Shown here one piece after another: positions 18,098-26,691 of a stretch of DNA of 64,000 nt. The DNA comes from Parvibium lacunae (GTDB lineage: Bacteria > Pseudomonadota > Gammaproteobacteria > Burkholderiales > Burkholderiaceae_D). Each line of letters starts with the position of its first letter. Position 1 is the first letter of the stretch. The translations under genes were made by a program, and so were the position numbers. The DNA lies in assembly GCF_003335215.1 (NCBI RefSeq), contig NZ_QPGB01000002.1, positions 620,001 through 684,000 of the forward strand, given 5' to 3'. The notes beneath the pieces are model-generated. The model made no database searches, was not told the DNA's origin, and saw nothing but the letters and a program-made list of their open reading frames with translations.

Positions 18098-18436
18098 TTA
18101 ATCGGCTTGATTTTCGGTACGCTGGGCTTTTTCAACCAAGCCAGACAACCCTTCACGACGGGCCAGTTCATTCAATACATCTTGGGGATGTCGATCATGT
18201 TGAGCCAGCAAGATGAGGCAATGAAACCATAAGTCCGCCACCTCATAAACCACCTGATCGGGATTCGCATCTTTCGCCGCCATGACGGTTTCAGTAGCTT
18301 CTTCACCAATTTTTTTTAAAACTGCATCGGGGCCTTTGGTCAGCAGCTTGGCAACATAGGATTGATTAGGATCGCCACCATGAGCGGGGTGACGGGCGGC
18401 AATTGTCGCCGCAACGCGATCTAGAATCGTACTCAT
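18098..18436 (-). CDS. hisE: Phosphoribosyl-ATP pyrophosphatase
   Basis: Second step of histidine synthesis: PR-ATP to PR-AMP plus PPi. A 112-residue MazG-like all-alpha protein with [36 protein letters not shown], in which the Glu and Asp residues bind magnesium. It is a separate protein rather than fused to HisI, as usual in betaproteobacteria. Its ATG overlaps the hisI stop by 4 nt. Confidence 0.97.
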   Translation of the reverse strand: MSTILDRVAATIAARHPAHGGDPNQSYVAKLLTKGPDAVLKKIGEEATETVMAAKDANPDQVVYEVADLWFHCLILLAQHDRHPQDVLNELARREGLSGLVEKAQRTENQAD

Positions 18437-18903
18437 GAGCGATAGATCTCATCTGGATTTTTCAACACCGGATCAACGGTGACCCACACCGGCGTGGCAT
18501 CCTCTTGCGCCTCCAAGCGCTGAAAGAAGCAGTGCCGCCGCCCGGTATGGCATGCTACCCCGCCAACCTGATTCACCCGCAAAATAATGACGTCGTTGTC
18601 GCAATCCAGGCGGATCTCTTCAACATGTTGCAAGTGGCCCGATTCTTCACCCTTGAACCAGAGTTTTTTACGCGAACGCGACCAATACACAGCACGGCGC
18701 AATTCATGGGTTTTTTGCAGCGCTTCGCGATTCATCCAAGCAAACATCAAGACGGTATTGTCTTGCGCATCTTGCGCAATGACTGGAATAAGCCCTTGCT
18801 CATCCCATTTCACCTGATTAAGCCAGGATACCGCAGGGGCAACACGGGTTTCTTTACGCCGCTCCGGGCCTAAATAACTGGGCTGCTCAATGACAATGCT
18901 CAT
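18433..18903 (-). CDS. hisI: Phosphoribosyl-AMP cyclohydrolase
   Basis: Third step of histidine synthesis, a zinc enzyme. Key metal and substrate motifs: [29 protein letters not shown]. 156 residues, with an N-terminal extension of about 25 residues ([19 protein letters not shown]) before the usual start at [12 protein letters not shown]. No internal ATG fits the usual N-terminus, so the extension may be real. Confidence 0.95.
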   Translation of the reverse strand: MSIVIEQPSYLGPERRKETRVAPAVSWLNQVKWDEQGLIPVIAQDAQDNTVLMFAWMNREALQKTHELRRAVYWSRSRKKLWFKGEESGHLQHVEEIRLDCDNDVIILRVNQVGGVACHTGRRHCFFQRLEAQEDATPVWVTVDPVLKNPDEIYRS

Positions 18904-18929
18904 GTACTCATACCCTTAAAGGAACGTGC

Positions 18930-19688
18930 CTACAGACGCACGCAAATACCGCGCTCGGCCATAAAAGCTTTCGCTTCTTGGATGGTGTGTTGTCCGTAAT
19001 GAAAAATACTCGCTGCCAGCACTGCATCGGCATACCCTGAGGTAATCCCATCTGCCAGATCAGCGAGCCCACCAACGCCCCCACTGGCAATCACCGGCAC
19101 GCTGACAGCATTGCTGACCGCCCGCGTCAAAGCAAGATCAAAACCGCTGCGCGTGCCATCCCGATCCATGCTGGTAAGCAAAATCTCCCCCGCGCCCAAG
19201 GTCGCCATCTGCTGGGCCCAAGCGACGGCATCTAGGCCGGTTGCATTACGCCCACCATGAGTAAAGACCTGCCATTGATCAGGGCCAGTTTGTTTGGCAT
19301 CGACAGCAACCACGATACATTGCGAACCAAATTTGCTCGCCGCCTCAGCAACCAGTTGGGGATTTTGAACTGCTGCCGTGTTAATAGAAATTTTATCCGC
19401 ACCGGCATTCAGCAAGCGTCGGACATCCTCAACCTTACGCACCCCACCGCCGACGGTCAGCGGAATAAACACTTGGCTCGCCACGGCTTCAATCACATGC
19501 AAAATAATATCGCGCTGATCACTGGAAGCGGTGATATCAAGAAAGGTTAGTTCGTCAGCGCCTTGCTCGTCATAGCGACGGGCGATTTCTACTGGGTCCC
19601 CAGCGTCACGCAGCTCGACGAAATTAATACCTTTGACGACTCGCCCAGCGGTCACGTCTAAACAGGGAATAATCCGCTTGGCTAACAT
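18930..19688 (-). CDS. hisF: Imidazole glycerol phosphate synthase, cyclase subunit
   Basis: (beta/alpha)8 barrel forming IGP and AICAR from PRFAR using ammonia from HisH. The two catalytic aspartates lie in [14 protein letters not shown] and [10 protein letters not shown]. Phosphate-binding loops ([21 protein letters not shown]) are intact. 252 residues. Starts 1 bp after the hisA stop. Confidence 0.98.
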   Translation of the reverse strand: MLAKRIIPCLDVTAGRVVKGINFVELRDAGDPVEIARRYDEQGADELTFLDITASSDQRDIILHVIEAVASQVFIPLTVGGGVRKVEDVRRLLNAGADKISINTAAVQNPQLVAEAASKFGSQCIVVAVDAKQTGPDQWQVFTHGGRNATGLDAVAWAQQMATLGAGEILLTSMDRDGTRSGFDLALTRAVSNAVSVPVIASGGVGGLADLADGITSGYADAVLAASIFHYGQHTIQEAKAFMAERGICVRL

Positions 19689-19689
19689 A

Positions 19690-20454
19690 TCAGGCTGACG
19701 TACCGGCTTGCGCCGCTTGCGTTAACGCATCTGCCCGCGCTTGTCCCGCCGCGAAATCCAAGGTGCCCTCATAGATTGAGCGGCCACAAATAGCCCCTTC
19801 AATGCCTTCCTCTTGAACCCCACAGAGTTTTTCCACATCAACCACGGAAGTCATGCCGCCACTGGCGATAATTGGGATCGTGACCGATTGTGCCAATTTA
19901 ACCGTCGCGTCGATATTGACGCCACTGAGCATCCCATCGCGCCCGATATCCGTATAAACAATCGAGGCCACCCCATAATCCTCAAACTTTTTCGCCAGAT
20001 CAATTACATCATGGCGCGTTAACTTGCTCCAGCCATCGGTCGCGACCTTACCGTCTTTCGCATCTATCCCCACAATGATCTGCCCTGGAAAGGCGCTACA
20101 GGCATCATGCAAAAAGCCCGGGTTCTTGACGGCGGCGGTACCAATAATGATGTAACTGAGGCCATCATCCAAATAGCGCTCAATCGTATCGAGATCACGA
20201 ATGCCACCGCCTAGCTGTACGGGAATATCGTCTCCCACCGCGGCGACAATCGCTTTAATCGCGCCCTCATTTTTGGGCTTGCCTGCAAAGGCCCCATTCA
20301 GATCAACCAAGTGCAAGCGGCGGGCACCCTGTGCAACCCAATGCTTTGCCATGGCTGCTGGGTCTTCGGAAAAAACAGTAACGGCGTTCATATCGCCTTG
20401 CTTCAGACGCACACAGTGGCCATCTTTCAGATCGATTGCAGGGATCAGCAGCAT
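19690..20454 (-). CDS. hisA: ProFAR isomerase
   Basis: Isomerises ProFAR to PRFAR. A barrel paralog of His[19 protein letters not shown] at the N-terminus with the catalytic Asp, a second Asp in [16 protein letters not shown], and the half-barrel repeat motifs [13 protein letters not shown] and [13 protein letters not shown]. 254 residues. 32 bp after hisH. Confidence 0.98.
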   Translation of the reverse strand: MLLIPAIDLKDGHCVRLKQGDMNAVTVFSEDPAAMAKHWVAQGARRLHLVDLNGAFAGKPKNEGAIKAIVAAVGDDIPVQLGGGIRDLDTIERYLDDGLSYIIIGTAAVKNPGFLHDACSAFPGQIIVGIDAKDGKVATDGWSKLTRHDVIDLAKKFEDYGVASIVYTDIGRDGMLSGVNIDATVKLAQSVTIPIIASGGMTSVVDVEKLCGVQEEGIEGAICGRSIYEGTLDFAAGQARADALTQAAQAGTSA

Positions 20455-20486
20455 GATAGTGTCAGGTTAGAACAAAAAATTAAAAA

Positions 20487-21131
20487 TTAGGGTTGCCAAC
20501 GCGTGAAGTTACGGTACAGCGTCAATCCGTGCGTCGCACTTTTTTCAGGGTGAAACTGCGTCGCAAAAATGTTAGCGCGTTGTACCGCGCAGGTAAAGCG
20601 CTGACCGTACTCACTATAGGCCGCAATATCAGCGGGGTTATCCGGCACCACATAGTAGCTGTGTACGAAGTAAAACCGCGCACCATCAGGAATACCAGCC
20701 CAGAGCGGGTGCGAGCCTACTTGCCAAACTTCGTTCCAGCCCATGTGCGGTACTTTCAAGCGTTGCCCGTCGGTCGCCCCTGGCGCTGGCATATTGTCCG
20801 CAAATTTGACGACGCGGCCCGGAAGTCGTTGCAGACAAGTGACCTCCCCTTCAGCGCTCCAATCAAACAGCATTTGCTCGCCCACACAAACACCAAGCAG
20901 CGGCGTGCTCTCAGCAACGCGCAGCACCACCTCCAACAGCCCGGACTCGCGCAAGTTACGCATGCAGTCTGGAATCGCGCCCTGGCCCGGCAAAACCACC
21001 CGATTGGCACGACGAATCACAGCAGGATCAGCGCTTATCTCGATAGTTGCAGAGGGGGCCACGGCTTGCAGCGCATTGGCGACAGAGCGCACGTTCCCCA
21101 TTCCGTAATCAACAATTGCAATGGTATTCAT
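20487..21131 (-). CDS. hisH: Imidazole glycerol phosphate synthase, glutaminase subunit
   Basis: Class-I glutamine amidotransferase partner of HisF. Nucleophile Cys82 is in [12 protein letters not shown], and the catalytic His194-Glu196 are in [11 protein letters not shown]. The N-terminal [15 protein letters not shown] and VVLPGQGAI are typical. 214 residues. A 94-bp gap separates it from hisB. Confidence 0.97.
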   Translation of the reverse strand: MNTIAIVDYGMGNVRSVANALQAVAPSATIEISADPAVIRRANRVVLPGQGAIPDCMRNLRESGLLEVVLRVAESTPLLGVCVGEQMLFDWSAEGEVTCLQRLPGRVVKFADNMPAPGATDGQRLKVPHMGWNEVWQVGSHPLWAGIPDGARFYFVHSYYVVPDNPADIAAYSEYGQRFTCAVQRANIFATQFHPEKSATHGLTLYRNFTRWQP

Positions 21132-21225
21132 GATTTAAAACTCAGCGGTCTGACTGCAGATCGGCAGGTTAACGTGGGTGCGCCGCCGACAGAGGCAGGC
21201 CTAGCACGCGACGATTGCCCGAAAG

Positions 21226-21846
21226 TCACACCGATAACGTTCCTTTCGTCGAAGGAATGGCATTTCCTTGGCGTGCATCGAACTCAATCGCCATGCGTAA
21301 AGCGCGACCAAACGCTTTAAAGACCGTCTCACATTGATGGTGTGCATTGTGGCCCCGCAGATTATCCACATGGAGGGTCACCAAAGCATGATTCACAAAA
21401 CCTTGAAAAAACTCATGGGTGAGATCAACATCGAAAGTGCCAATCATCGCGCGGGTAAAGGGCACCTCAAACGTCAACCCGGGGCGTCCCGATAAATCAA
21501 TCACCACACGCGAGAGCGCTTCATCCAATGGCACATAAGCATGGCCATAGCGCCGAACACCTTTTTTGTCGCCAATTGCTTTCGCAAAAGCCTGGCCCAG
21601 CGTAATCCCGATATCTTCAACGGTATGGTGCGCGTCAATGTGCAAATCACCTTGCGCGTCGATTTCCAGATCAATCAAGCCATGCCGGGCAATTTGATCC
21701 AACATGTGATCTAAAAAAGGCACCCCCGTCTGAATCGACTGCAAACCCGATCCATCCAGATTTAACTTAACCCGAATTTGGGTTTCCAGGGTATTACGGA
21801 CAACCTCGGCCTGACGCGGAGGAATGGGCGAAGCGACAGCAGTCAT
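21226..21846 (-). CDS. hisB: Imidazoleglycerol-phosphate dehydratase
   Basis: Monofunctional IGP dehydratase with a two-manganese site. The His-rich ligands are in [21 protein letters not shown] and [11 protein letters not shown]. 206 residues from ATG 21846 ([15 protein letters not shown]); an upstream in-frame start 54 nt earlier adds unrelated residues. It lacks the histidinol-phosphatase domain of the enterobacterial fusion. First gene of the minus-strand his run, divergent from hisC. Confidence 0.97.
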   Translation of the reverse strand: MTAVASPIPPRQAEVVRNTLETQIRVKLNLDGSGLQSIQTGVPFLDHMLDQIARHGLIDLEIDAQGDLHIDAHHTVEDIGITLGQAFAKAIGDKKGVRRYGHAYVPLDEALSRVVIDLSGRPGLTFEVPFTRAMIGTFDVDLTHEFFQGFVNHALVTLHVDNLRGHNAHHQCETVFKAFGRALRMAIEFDARQGNAIPSTKGTLSV

Positions 21847-21933
21847 GATGAATGTGGCGTCATAAAGACTAAAAGAAGATTTTAACCTGCATGATACCAT
21901 TGCAGGCTGTGAGAAATTAGCTTAAACCATGCG

Positions 21934-23013
21934 ATGAGTCAATTCTGGAACCCTCTTGTACACGATCTAGTGCCCTACGTACCCGGTGAGCAGCCCAAGG
22001 TCAGCAACCTGATCAAACTCAACACCAATGAAAGCCCTTACGGCCCATCACCACGGGCGTTGGCGGCCATACAGGCAGCGCTGGATGACAAACTGCGACT
22101 CTATCCAGACCCAAACAGTGACGCCCTGAAACAGGCGATTGCCGACTTTCATCATAGCGCCCAACTCACCCCTGACCAAGTTTTTGTTGGCAATGGGTCT
22201 GACGAGGTATTAGCCCACGTATTTCTCGGCTTACTCAAGCACCCCGGTCGGCCACTGCTATTCCCAGACATTACCTACAGCTTCTACCCGGTTTACTGCC
22301 AACTTTATGGCATCAGCTACCAAACGGTCCCACTCCAAGCCTCATTTAAATTGGTCTTGGCGGACTACGCGGCCATCAGCCCAGCATGCGGCGTGATTTT
22401 CCCCAACCCCAACGCCCCTACCGGGCGCGCCCTCGCCGGCGAAGAGATTGCAGCATTGGCTGCTCAACAGCCCGACCGATTGGTGGTGGTAGACGAGGCC
22501 TATGTTGATTACGGCGCAACCAGCGCGGCCAGCTTAGTGAATCAATACCCCAATTTATTGGTGATTCACACCCTCTCCAAATCGCGAGCACTCGCCGGAT
22601 TACGTGTTGGCTATGCCCTAGGCCAACGGCATTTGATTGAAGGCCTGGAACGCGTAAAAAATAGTTTTAATTCCTACCCACTGGGCCGCCTGGCACAGGC
22701 AGGCGCAATCGCCGCAATGCAAGATCGCGACTACCTTAACCAAACGTGCCAAGCCGTCATCACCACCCGCGAACGAACTGTTGCAGCGCTCAGTCAACTC
22801 GGCTTTGAAATTATTCCCTCAGCGGCTAACTTTATTTTTATTCACCACCCCCAACACGCAGCCGCCACCCTCGCCCAAAAGCTCCGTGAACGCCACATTA
22901 TTGTTCGTCATTTCAAGCAACAACGAATCGAGCAATACCTGCGCGTCACCATTGGCACCGAGGCACAAATGGCAAGCTTTATCAGCGAAATAGAAAACAT
23001 ACTGGCGGGTTAG
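21934..23013 (+). CDS. hisC: Histidinol-phosphate aminotransferase
   Basis: PLP-dependent class-I/II aminotransferase, 359 residues. The PLP lysine is K216 in [19 protein letters not shown], and [21 protein letters not shown] and [10 protein letters not shown] are conserved. It is transcribed away from hisB with an 87-bp gap. In related genomes it usually lies in the same direction as hisB, so this is a local inversion or relocation. hisG and hisD are not in the window. Confidence 0.96.
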   Translation: MSQFWNPLVHDLVPYVPGEQPKVSNLIKLNTNESPYGPSPRALAAIQAALDDKLRLYPDPNSDALKQAIADFHHSAQLTPDQVFVGNGSDEVLAHVFLGLLKHPGRPLLFPDITYSFYPVYCQLYGISYQTVPLQASFKLVLADYAAISPACGVIFPNPNAPTGRALAGEEIAALAAQQPDRLVVVDEAYVDYGATSAASLVNQYPNLLVIHTLSKSRALAGLRVGYALGQRHLIEGLERVKNSFNSYPLGRLAQAGAIAAMQDRDYLNQTCQAVITTRERTVAALSQLGFEIIPSAANFIFIHHPQHAAATLAQKLRERHIIVRHFKQQRIEQYLRVTIGTEAQMASFISEIENILAG

Positions 23014-23292
23014 GGCCTCTAACAGCTGAGGGTTGTGGGATAGCCGTTACGCAAGACAAAGATGAACCTGGAAGGATTTAGCCTGTTTATTTCATCTCTC
23101 CCAAATGTAATAAAGAGGCCAAGCACGGCCCTTCGGTACCCGATCACCGCAACTGATGCGCGCTACAGGTAGACACTTTGGACTGACTTAAACGGTCTTG
23201 TGAAGAAAATTGTGGTACGTCCACTATTTTTGTCCCCTATTTTTCGCTGGGGTTGTCGTTGAGCGCGCGGGCCATGCAGACTGGAAAATTTC
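23014..23292. other. Gap at the left edge of the toxin island
   Basis: A 279-bp stretch without a convincing ORF on either strand. It holds repeat copy A (23219-23244) and marks the step from normal-GC hisC to an AT-rich gene. No terminator-like T run follows hisC. Confidence 0.5.
23219..23244 (+). repeat. GTCCCCTATT motif, copy A (tandem pair)
   Basis: Two abutting 13-mers: GTCCACTATTTTT (23219-23231) and GTCCCCTATTTTT (23232-23244), differing at one base. Preceded by GTGGTAC, resembling the GTGGTCT before copy B. It lies 48 bp beyond the stop of the small secreted protein gene. Confidence 0.65.
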
Positions 23293-23850
23293 TCAAGGGT
23301 ACCAGTAAAAATCGTCATTTAATGAATATCCAATGGACTTTTCATAACCAATTCTGTGAACAGCAATACGGATTATTTTTCCTTGCTTATCGCCGCTAAA
23401 AGTAAATGTGATCCCTTCATTTTTGACGATCCAATCGAATCTATTATGGCCACGTGGAATTAGAGAGTAGTGGTCCTCATAACCATCTGAAAAAGCAGTT
23501 GATACATCATCAAAACTTGATAAAACAGAGATTCGATTACACGTAGAAAATGTATCTGAATTTAGATGAATATCTGAAACTAATTTTGCTTGATCATAAA
23601 CAACAAACAAAAAATTTTTTCTATTTGAGGACATCCAAATAGAAATAGTATGTTTCTGTCTTAGTAACTTTTTTGTTGGTTTTCCAAGGATGATCTCCAC
23701 ATCTTTAAATGCCATATTTAAACAAATTTTACCCACGCAGTGACCCGGAATGATTTGATTTTTCTCTAGTGAACTACAATTGGATCCACTTCCAAAAGTA
23801 GCGGATACATGAAATAAAAGCCATATAGTTAAAATAATTTTTGATTTCAT
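23293..23850 (-). CDS. Small secreted protein of unknown function
   Basis: About 185 residues from ATG 23850 (MKSKIILTIWLLFHVSATFGSGS), a clear Sec signal peptide with no lipobox. The mature part has four cysteines (NCSS, HCVGKIC, TCNRIS), a repeated aromatic/charged pattern and the end LNDDFYWYP. The VGKICLNMAFKDVEIILGKPTKK segment resembles the N-terminal part of small SmpA/OmlA-like or DUF-type periplasmic modules, but I cannot name a family. Base composition is much more AT-rich than the his genes, suggesting acquisition with the toxin island. It is flanked by motif copies A and B. Confidence 0.65.
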   Translation of the reverse strand: MKSKIILTIWLLFHVSATFGSGSNCSSLEKNQIIPGHCVGKICLNMAFKDVEIILGKPTKKLLRQKHTISIWMSSNRKNFLFVVYDQAKLVSDIHLNSDTFSTCNRISVLSSFDDVSTAFSDGYEDHYSLIPRGHNRFDWIVKNEGITFTFSGDKQGKIIRIAVHRIGYEKSIGYSLNDDFYWYP

Positions 23851-23934
23851 TGCTTCACCAATTCTTTCCTTTGATGTACAAATAAATCGGCCACGCTCCA
23901 TAATTTTTGTCAGGAATATAAAATAATCGTGGTC

Positions 23935-23946
23935 TGTCCCCTATTT
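23935..23946 (+). repeat. GTCCCCTATT motif, copy B
   Basis: TGTCCCCTATTT preceded by CGTGGTC. On the minus strand it reads AAATAGGGGACA and supplies the TAG stop of the short open fragment ending at 23941. It sits 85 bp upstream of the secreted-protein gene. Confidence 0.65.
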
Positions 23947-24057
23947 CCTGCTAGGGCGAGCGGCAGCATCATCGCCATTCGCTTGATCCTGATGGGTGTC
24001 TGGCGCGATTCGTCGCAGCCATATGTTGAAGAAACGGACGTGAACGGTTAAGGCAAA
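23941..24057 (-). pseudogene. Short open fragment ending in the repeat motif
   Basis: A 38-codon open stretch between stop codons without its own start, ending ...DDAAARPSRK and then TAG from the AAATAGGGGACA motif. The residues LTVHVRFFNIWLRRIAP do not match any family I can name. It could be the tail of a lost gene or noise; it is recorded because the immunity-like gene at 24142 ends in the same way. Confidence 0.3.
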
Positions 24058-24079
24058 TCAGGTAAATAGTTTTACAATT

Positions 24080-24095
24080 GGCGGCTCATGCCGCC
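24080..24095. other. Perfect GC hairpin GGCGGC/GCCGCC
   Basis: GGCGGC (24080-24085), loop TCAT, GCCGCC (24090-24095), followed on the minus strand by AATTGTAAAA. It could act as a weak terminator downstream of the immunity-like gene. Confidence 0.4.
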
Positions 24096-24135
24096 ATGGC
24101 TTCGCTTACTCGCTTGACAGCCTCCAGCTAATGGG

Positions 24136-24148
24136 TGTCCCCTATTTT
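24136..24148 (+). repeat. GTCCCCTATT motif, copy C
   Basis: TGTCCCCTATTTT. On the minus strand its AAAATAGGGGACA overlaps the end of the immunity-like gene and supplies that gene's last Lys codon and TAG stop. Confidence 0.65.
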
Positions 24149-24456
24149 AATCGTTGCATCAAGTCGGCTTTAATTTTCTCCAAAAGAGATTGGTCATCAA
24201 TCCCATCCTCTCTCAAGAAATAATTGCCAATTTGGCTATCGTGATATACCGAAATAGGAACATCGTTTGAACGAAGTACCCAGCGTCTCGAGTAAATCGA
24301 ATCACTTGATTCATTCACCTCTGCTTGCCAATGTTTTTGTAAATACTGTACAAATGAATCAAGGCCATCCCATTCGGAATCGACTTCAATATGATATTCA
24401 ACTGCACCATCTTTGTTTTTGCATGTCCTAATTGGAGGAAGTTTAGTATTCATCAT
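24142..24456 (-). CDS. Putative immunity protein of the toxin at 24456-25967
   Basis: 104 residues, acidic and soluble, without signal peptide. The ATG shares one base with the stop of the large toxin-like gene, the tight coupling expected for a toxin-immunity pair. Features: an N-terminal basic patch (PPIRTCKNKDG), then EYHIEVDSEWDGLDSFVQYLQKHW and a C-terminal helix LLEKIKADLMQRLK. I cannot assign a named immunity family. The stop codon lies inside repeat copy C, so the original C-terminus may have been a little different. The function is inferred from position, size and charge. Confidence 0.6.
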   Translation of the reverse strand: MMNTKLPPIRTCKNKDGAVEYHIEVDSEWDGLDSFVQYLQKHWQAEVNESSDSIYSRRWVLRSNDVPISVYHDSQIGNYFLREDGIDDQSLLEKIKADLMQRLK

Positions 24457-25967
24457 TAATCCAATCCATATTGCTTATTTACTGAAGCACGTGTTTTTTG
24501 TGCGCTATTCAAAATGCTGTGATAAATATCGTCACCAGAATAGCCACGTGCAGCCTTGGATTCAATCATTTGCTGCCATGTCATGTTTGGCTCTTCTCGA
24601 ATCAGTCTATCAGCACTAACTCTGTCAGACATAAATTCACGAGCATCGGTACGATTGGCATTTCTAAAGTCAAACGCTTGTTTGGCTTGAGTCTCAAGTG
24701 AAGCAGATGAATCAATTCTTCCAAGTATTTTTGCATCTTCTGACAAGTACCACTGGCGCGCTTCAAGATTGGACATAGTGCCACGAACCGGATTGGTTCC
24801 ATATTGACTGTAAAAATCCGCGCTTCTTAAATTCACCAAATCTGGATTGTATGCATTTCCCTCCAAAGTAGGCATGCCACCTGAGAATGACCTTGCACTA
24901 CTACCCCTCACTCTCCCGAACGACAACGGTAGCGGATTCGCATTCAGCGTACCATACTCAAAAGGCCGTGGGGTAATCTTCCAATCCGGCACACCCCAAT
25001 TACGCAGAGTTTGTGCCGAACCTTGAATGCCGCTTGTTAAACCCTCTTCCAAGGCGTAAACAGCACGCCCCGCCTTTACCCAACCCAGCGGACTCAGGGT
25101 TTCACCAAGCAAGCCTCCTACTTGGCCTGCCATGCCCGGACTGTAGTTGAACGGCCGTAAATTAAATTGGCCATCAATTTGACTAACAAGGCGTCCACCA
25201 TTGAACGCTTGGTCATAAAGCATCATATAACCTTTAGTCACATCACTAACGAAACCGATTGGCCCTTGTACTAAGCCAATTCCCACATTGGCAGCCCCCG
25301 TTCGTAAACCTAAACCAATGTTACGCATCTGTTCGCGATAAGGCATGGTGCTGGGGCCACCACTGGTTGAGGTGCTATAGCCAATCGGATTACCCAAGGC
25401 GTCGTATTCGACGCTGCTGGGGGCCTCAGGGCCTACTTTGACTTCCGGCCTGCCAGCGCGTGCTAGGCGGGCGTCTTCAGCTGCGCTTTGGTTGGGGATG
25501 GCAGCGAGTTGGCTCGCAAGAGAGGCGCGATAGTCAGCCGCTGTATCGGGGTATCCAAATTTATCCAGCATTTGAATGAGCCGGAGTTTTTCGTTGATGG
25601 GTAACGCTTCACCGGGCAATGACAATTGCAATCGATCTCGCCCACCCCCACCATCCGTCATCGTAAACCGCGGGTCTTGGGAGGCATAGGCATTTTGCGC
25701 GAGAGTAAGGCGCCCAGCGTCTGGGTTAAACGGATCAAACCCCTCACTCAACAGCGGTGCCGCACCAGGCTCCTGAGGCAACAGCCCCAGCCCTGCCCCC
25801 CAGCCACTGGGGCGCAGGCCGCTGAGTAAGCTGAGGGTCTCGGGGCGCATAACCGGTGCCAGCGCCGGGCGGTTACCCCAGCCGTAATAGTCGCTATCAC
25901 TGGCTTGGTTGCTGGCGTTGAGCAAGGCGCGGTTGTCGATGCTGTCAACCGGGTCAGACGACGACAC
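24456..25967 (-). CDS. Polymorphic-toxin-like protein, probably lacking its N-terminal delivery part
   Basis: 503 residues from GTG 25967. The first ~150 residues are low-complexity Pro/Gly/Asp-rich linker. Residues ~215-315 form a Gly-rich, partly hydrophobic segment (NIGLGLRTGAANVGIGLVQGPIGF; GMAGQVGGLLGETLSPLGW) like the pre-toxin regions of Rhs and CdiA-type proteins. The C-terminal ~110 residues (LEARQWYLSEDAKILGRIDS... ending ASVNKQYGLD) are hydrophilic and helical and are the likely toxic tip, of a family I cannot name. There is no signal peptide, filamentous repeat or YD repeat. The start follows an immunity-like gene rather than a native promoter, so this is probably a displaced 3' part of a longer gene. 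The partner gene overlaps its stop. Confidence 0.6.
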   Translation of the reverse strand: MSSSDPVDSIDNRALLNASNQASDSDYYGWGNRPALAPVMRPETLSLLSGLRPSGWGAGLGLLPQEPGAAPLLSEGFDPFNPDAGRLTLAQNAYASQDPRFTMTDGGGGRDRLQLSLPGEALPINEKLRLIQMLDKFGYPDTAADYRASLASQLAAIPNQSAAEDARLARAGRPEVKVGPEAPSSVEYDALGNPIGYSTSTSGGPSTMPYREQMRNIGLGLRTGAANVGIGLVQGPIGFVSDVTKGYMMLYDQAFNGGRLVSQIDGQFNLRPFNYSPGMAGQVGGLLGETLSPLGWVKAGRAVYALEEGLTSGIQGSAQTLRNWGVPDWKITPRPFEYGTLNANPLPLSFGRVRGSSARSFSGGMPTLEGNAYNPDLVNLRSADFYSQYGTNPVRGTMSNLEARQWYLSEDAKILGRIDSSASLETQAKQAFDFRNANRTDAREFMSDRVSADRLIREEPNMTWQQMIESKAARGYSGDDIYHSILNSAQKTRASVNKQYGLD

Positions 25968-25992
25968 TGGCCAGGCCGCGCCGCCCGTGTCC

Positions 25993-26457
25993 TTATGCTA
26001 TTGATGACAGTACTTCATCTACCTTAACCCTTTTCTCTGCGTCGGAAAGCGCACTCCATCTAGTATGGGTAACTACTGGTACAACTTTCTCCACAAATTG
26101 TGGTGGTTCCGTTTCTTCCCAATATTCCATTTCTTGACTATTGCAAAAAGGACATTTTGGGAATATTCCTATTTGAAAAGGATTGCCTGCACTATCTGGA
26201 TCACAAGCAATCGCACCATAGTTTTTTCGAAGGATATCTGCAAGCAGATTAGACTTCTTACCGATCATTCTCGGATTCGCCTTCAGCAACCTATCAACCT
26301 CTTCATAGGTTTTGTCTTGAAAAGCGTCTAAGTAGGCTTCTTCAGCATTTCCAACACTACGGAGTAGAAACTCTCCATACGAATCAAAAACTATCTCAGG
26401 AGCTTTAAATTCTCCATCACATTTTGCGCATTTAAATTTAATAAGTTGTAGTTTCAT
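25993..26457 (-). CDS. Zinc-ribbon protein, putative immunity protein of an orphan toxin tip
   Basis: 154 residues with two CxxC pairs that can form a zinc ribbon: CAKCDG near the N-terminus (residues ~10-13) and CPFCNS near residues 105-108. Between them is a helical, charged region (NAEEAYLDAFQDKTYEEVDRLL). The ATG overlaps the stop of a 51-codon toxin-tip fragment (ATGA), and the stop TAA forms part of TAAGGA just before the next toxin-like gene. AT-rich like the other island genes. Function is inferred only from this arrangement. Confidence 0.55.
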   Translation of the reverse strand: MKLQLIKFKCAKCDGEFKAPEIVFDSYGEFLLRSVGNAEEAYLDAFQDKTYEEVDRLLKANPRMIGKKSNLLADILRKNYGAIACDPDSAGNPFQIGIFPKCPFCNSQEMEYWEETEPPQFVEKVVPVVTHTRWSALSDAEKRVKVDEVLSSIA

Positions 26458-26609
26458 GGTTTTACCGGCGTAACAGAAACCGGTCTCAAAATTTCATTGA
26501 AGTTATCAAGAACAGCATTATTAATGCCACCATTCGCTCGCTCAGAATAGAAGCGGATAACATTAGAGCCTTGCTCATGTGCCTGCAAACCAATATTTGC
26601 GTCGAAGAA
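26454..26609 (-). pseudogene. Orphan C-terminal toxin tip (fragment, no start)
   Basis: A 51-codon frame opening directly after a TAG and ending at the ATGA overlap with the Zn-ribbon gene. It reads FFDANIGLQAHEQGSNVIRF... and ends ILRPVSVTPVKP. No start codon fits a complete protein, and the peptide looks like the last part of a longer secreted-toxin domain. In contact-dependent and Rhs systems, 5'-truncated toxin tips with intact immunity genes are kept as orphan modules. Motif copy D lies 11 bp upstream, where the homologous reading frame is lost. Confidence 0.5.
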
Positions 26610-26620
26610 CTAATTGCAAC

Positions 26621-26630
26621 AATAGGGGAC
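26621..26630 (-). repeat. GTCCCCTATT motif, copy D (inverted)
   Basis: AATAGGGGAC on the plus strand, opposite to copies A-C. It lies just before the orphan toxin tip starts. Confidence 0.55.
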
Positions 26631-26691
26631 GCACCATGAATAATACGAATACGCGAATAATTGTGAAATAAATGCAGTCTACCCCAATTAG

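Noticed and set aside
20493-21320. 275-codon ORF antisense to hisH and part of hisB
   Set aside because: It mirrors the well-supported hisH frame, has no RBS and no recognisable protein; a reading-frame shadow.
23219-26630. GTCCCCTATT copies as a CRISPR array
   Set aside because: Spacing is irregular (hundreds to thousands of bp), units are short and coding genes lie between them.
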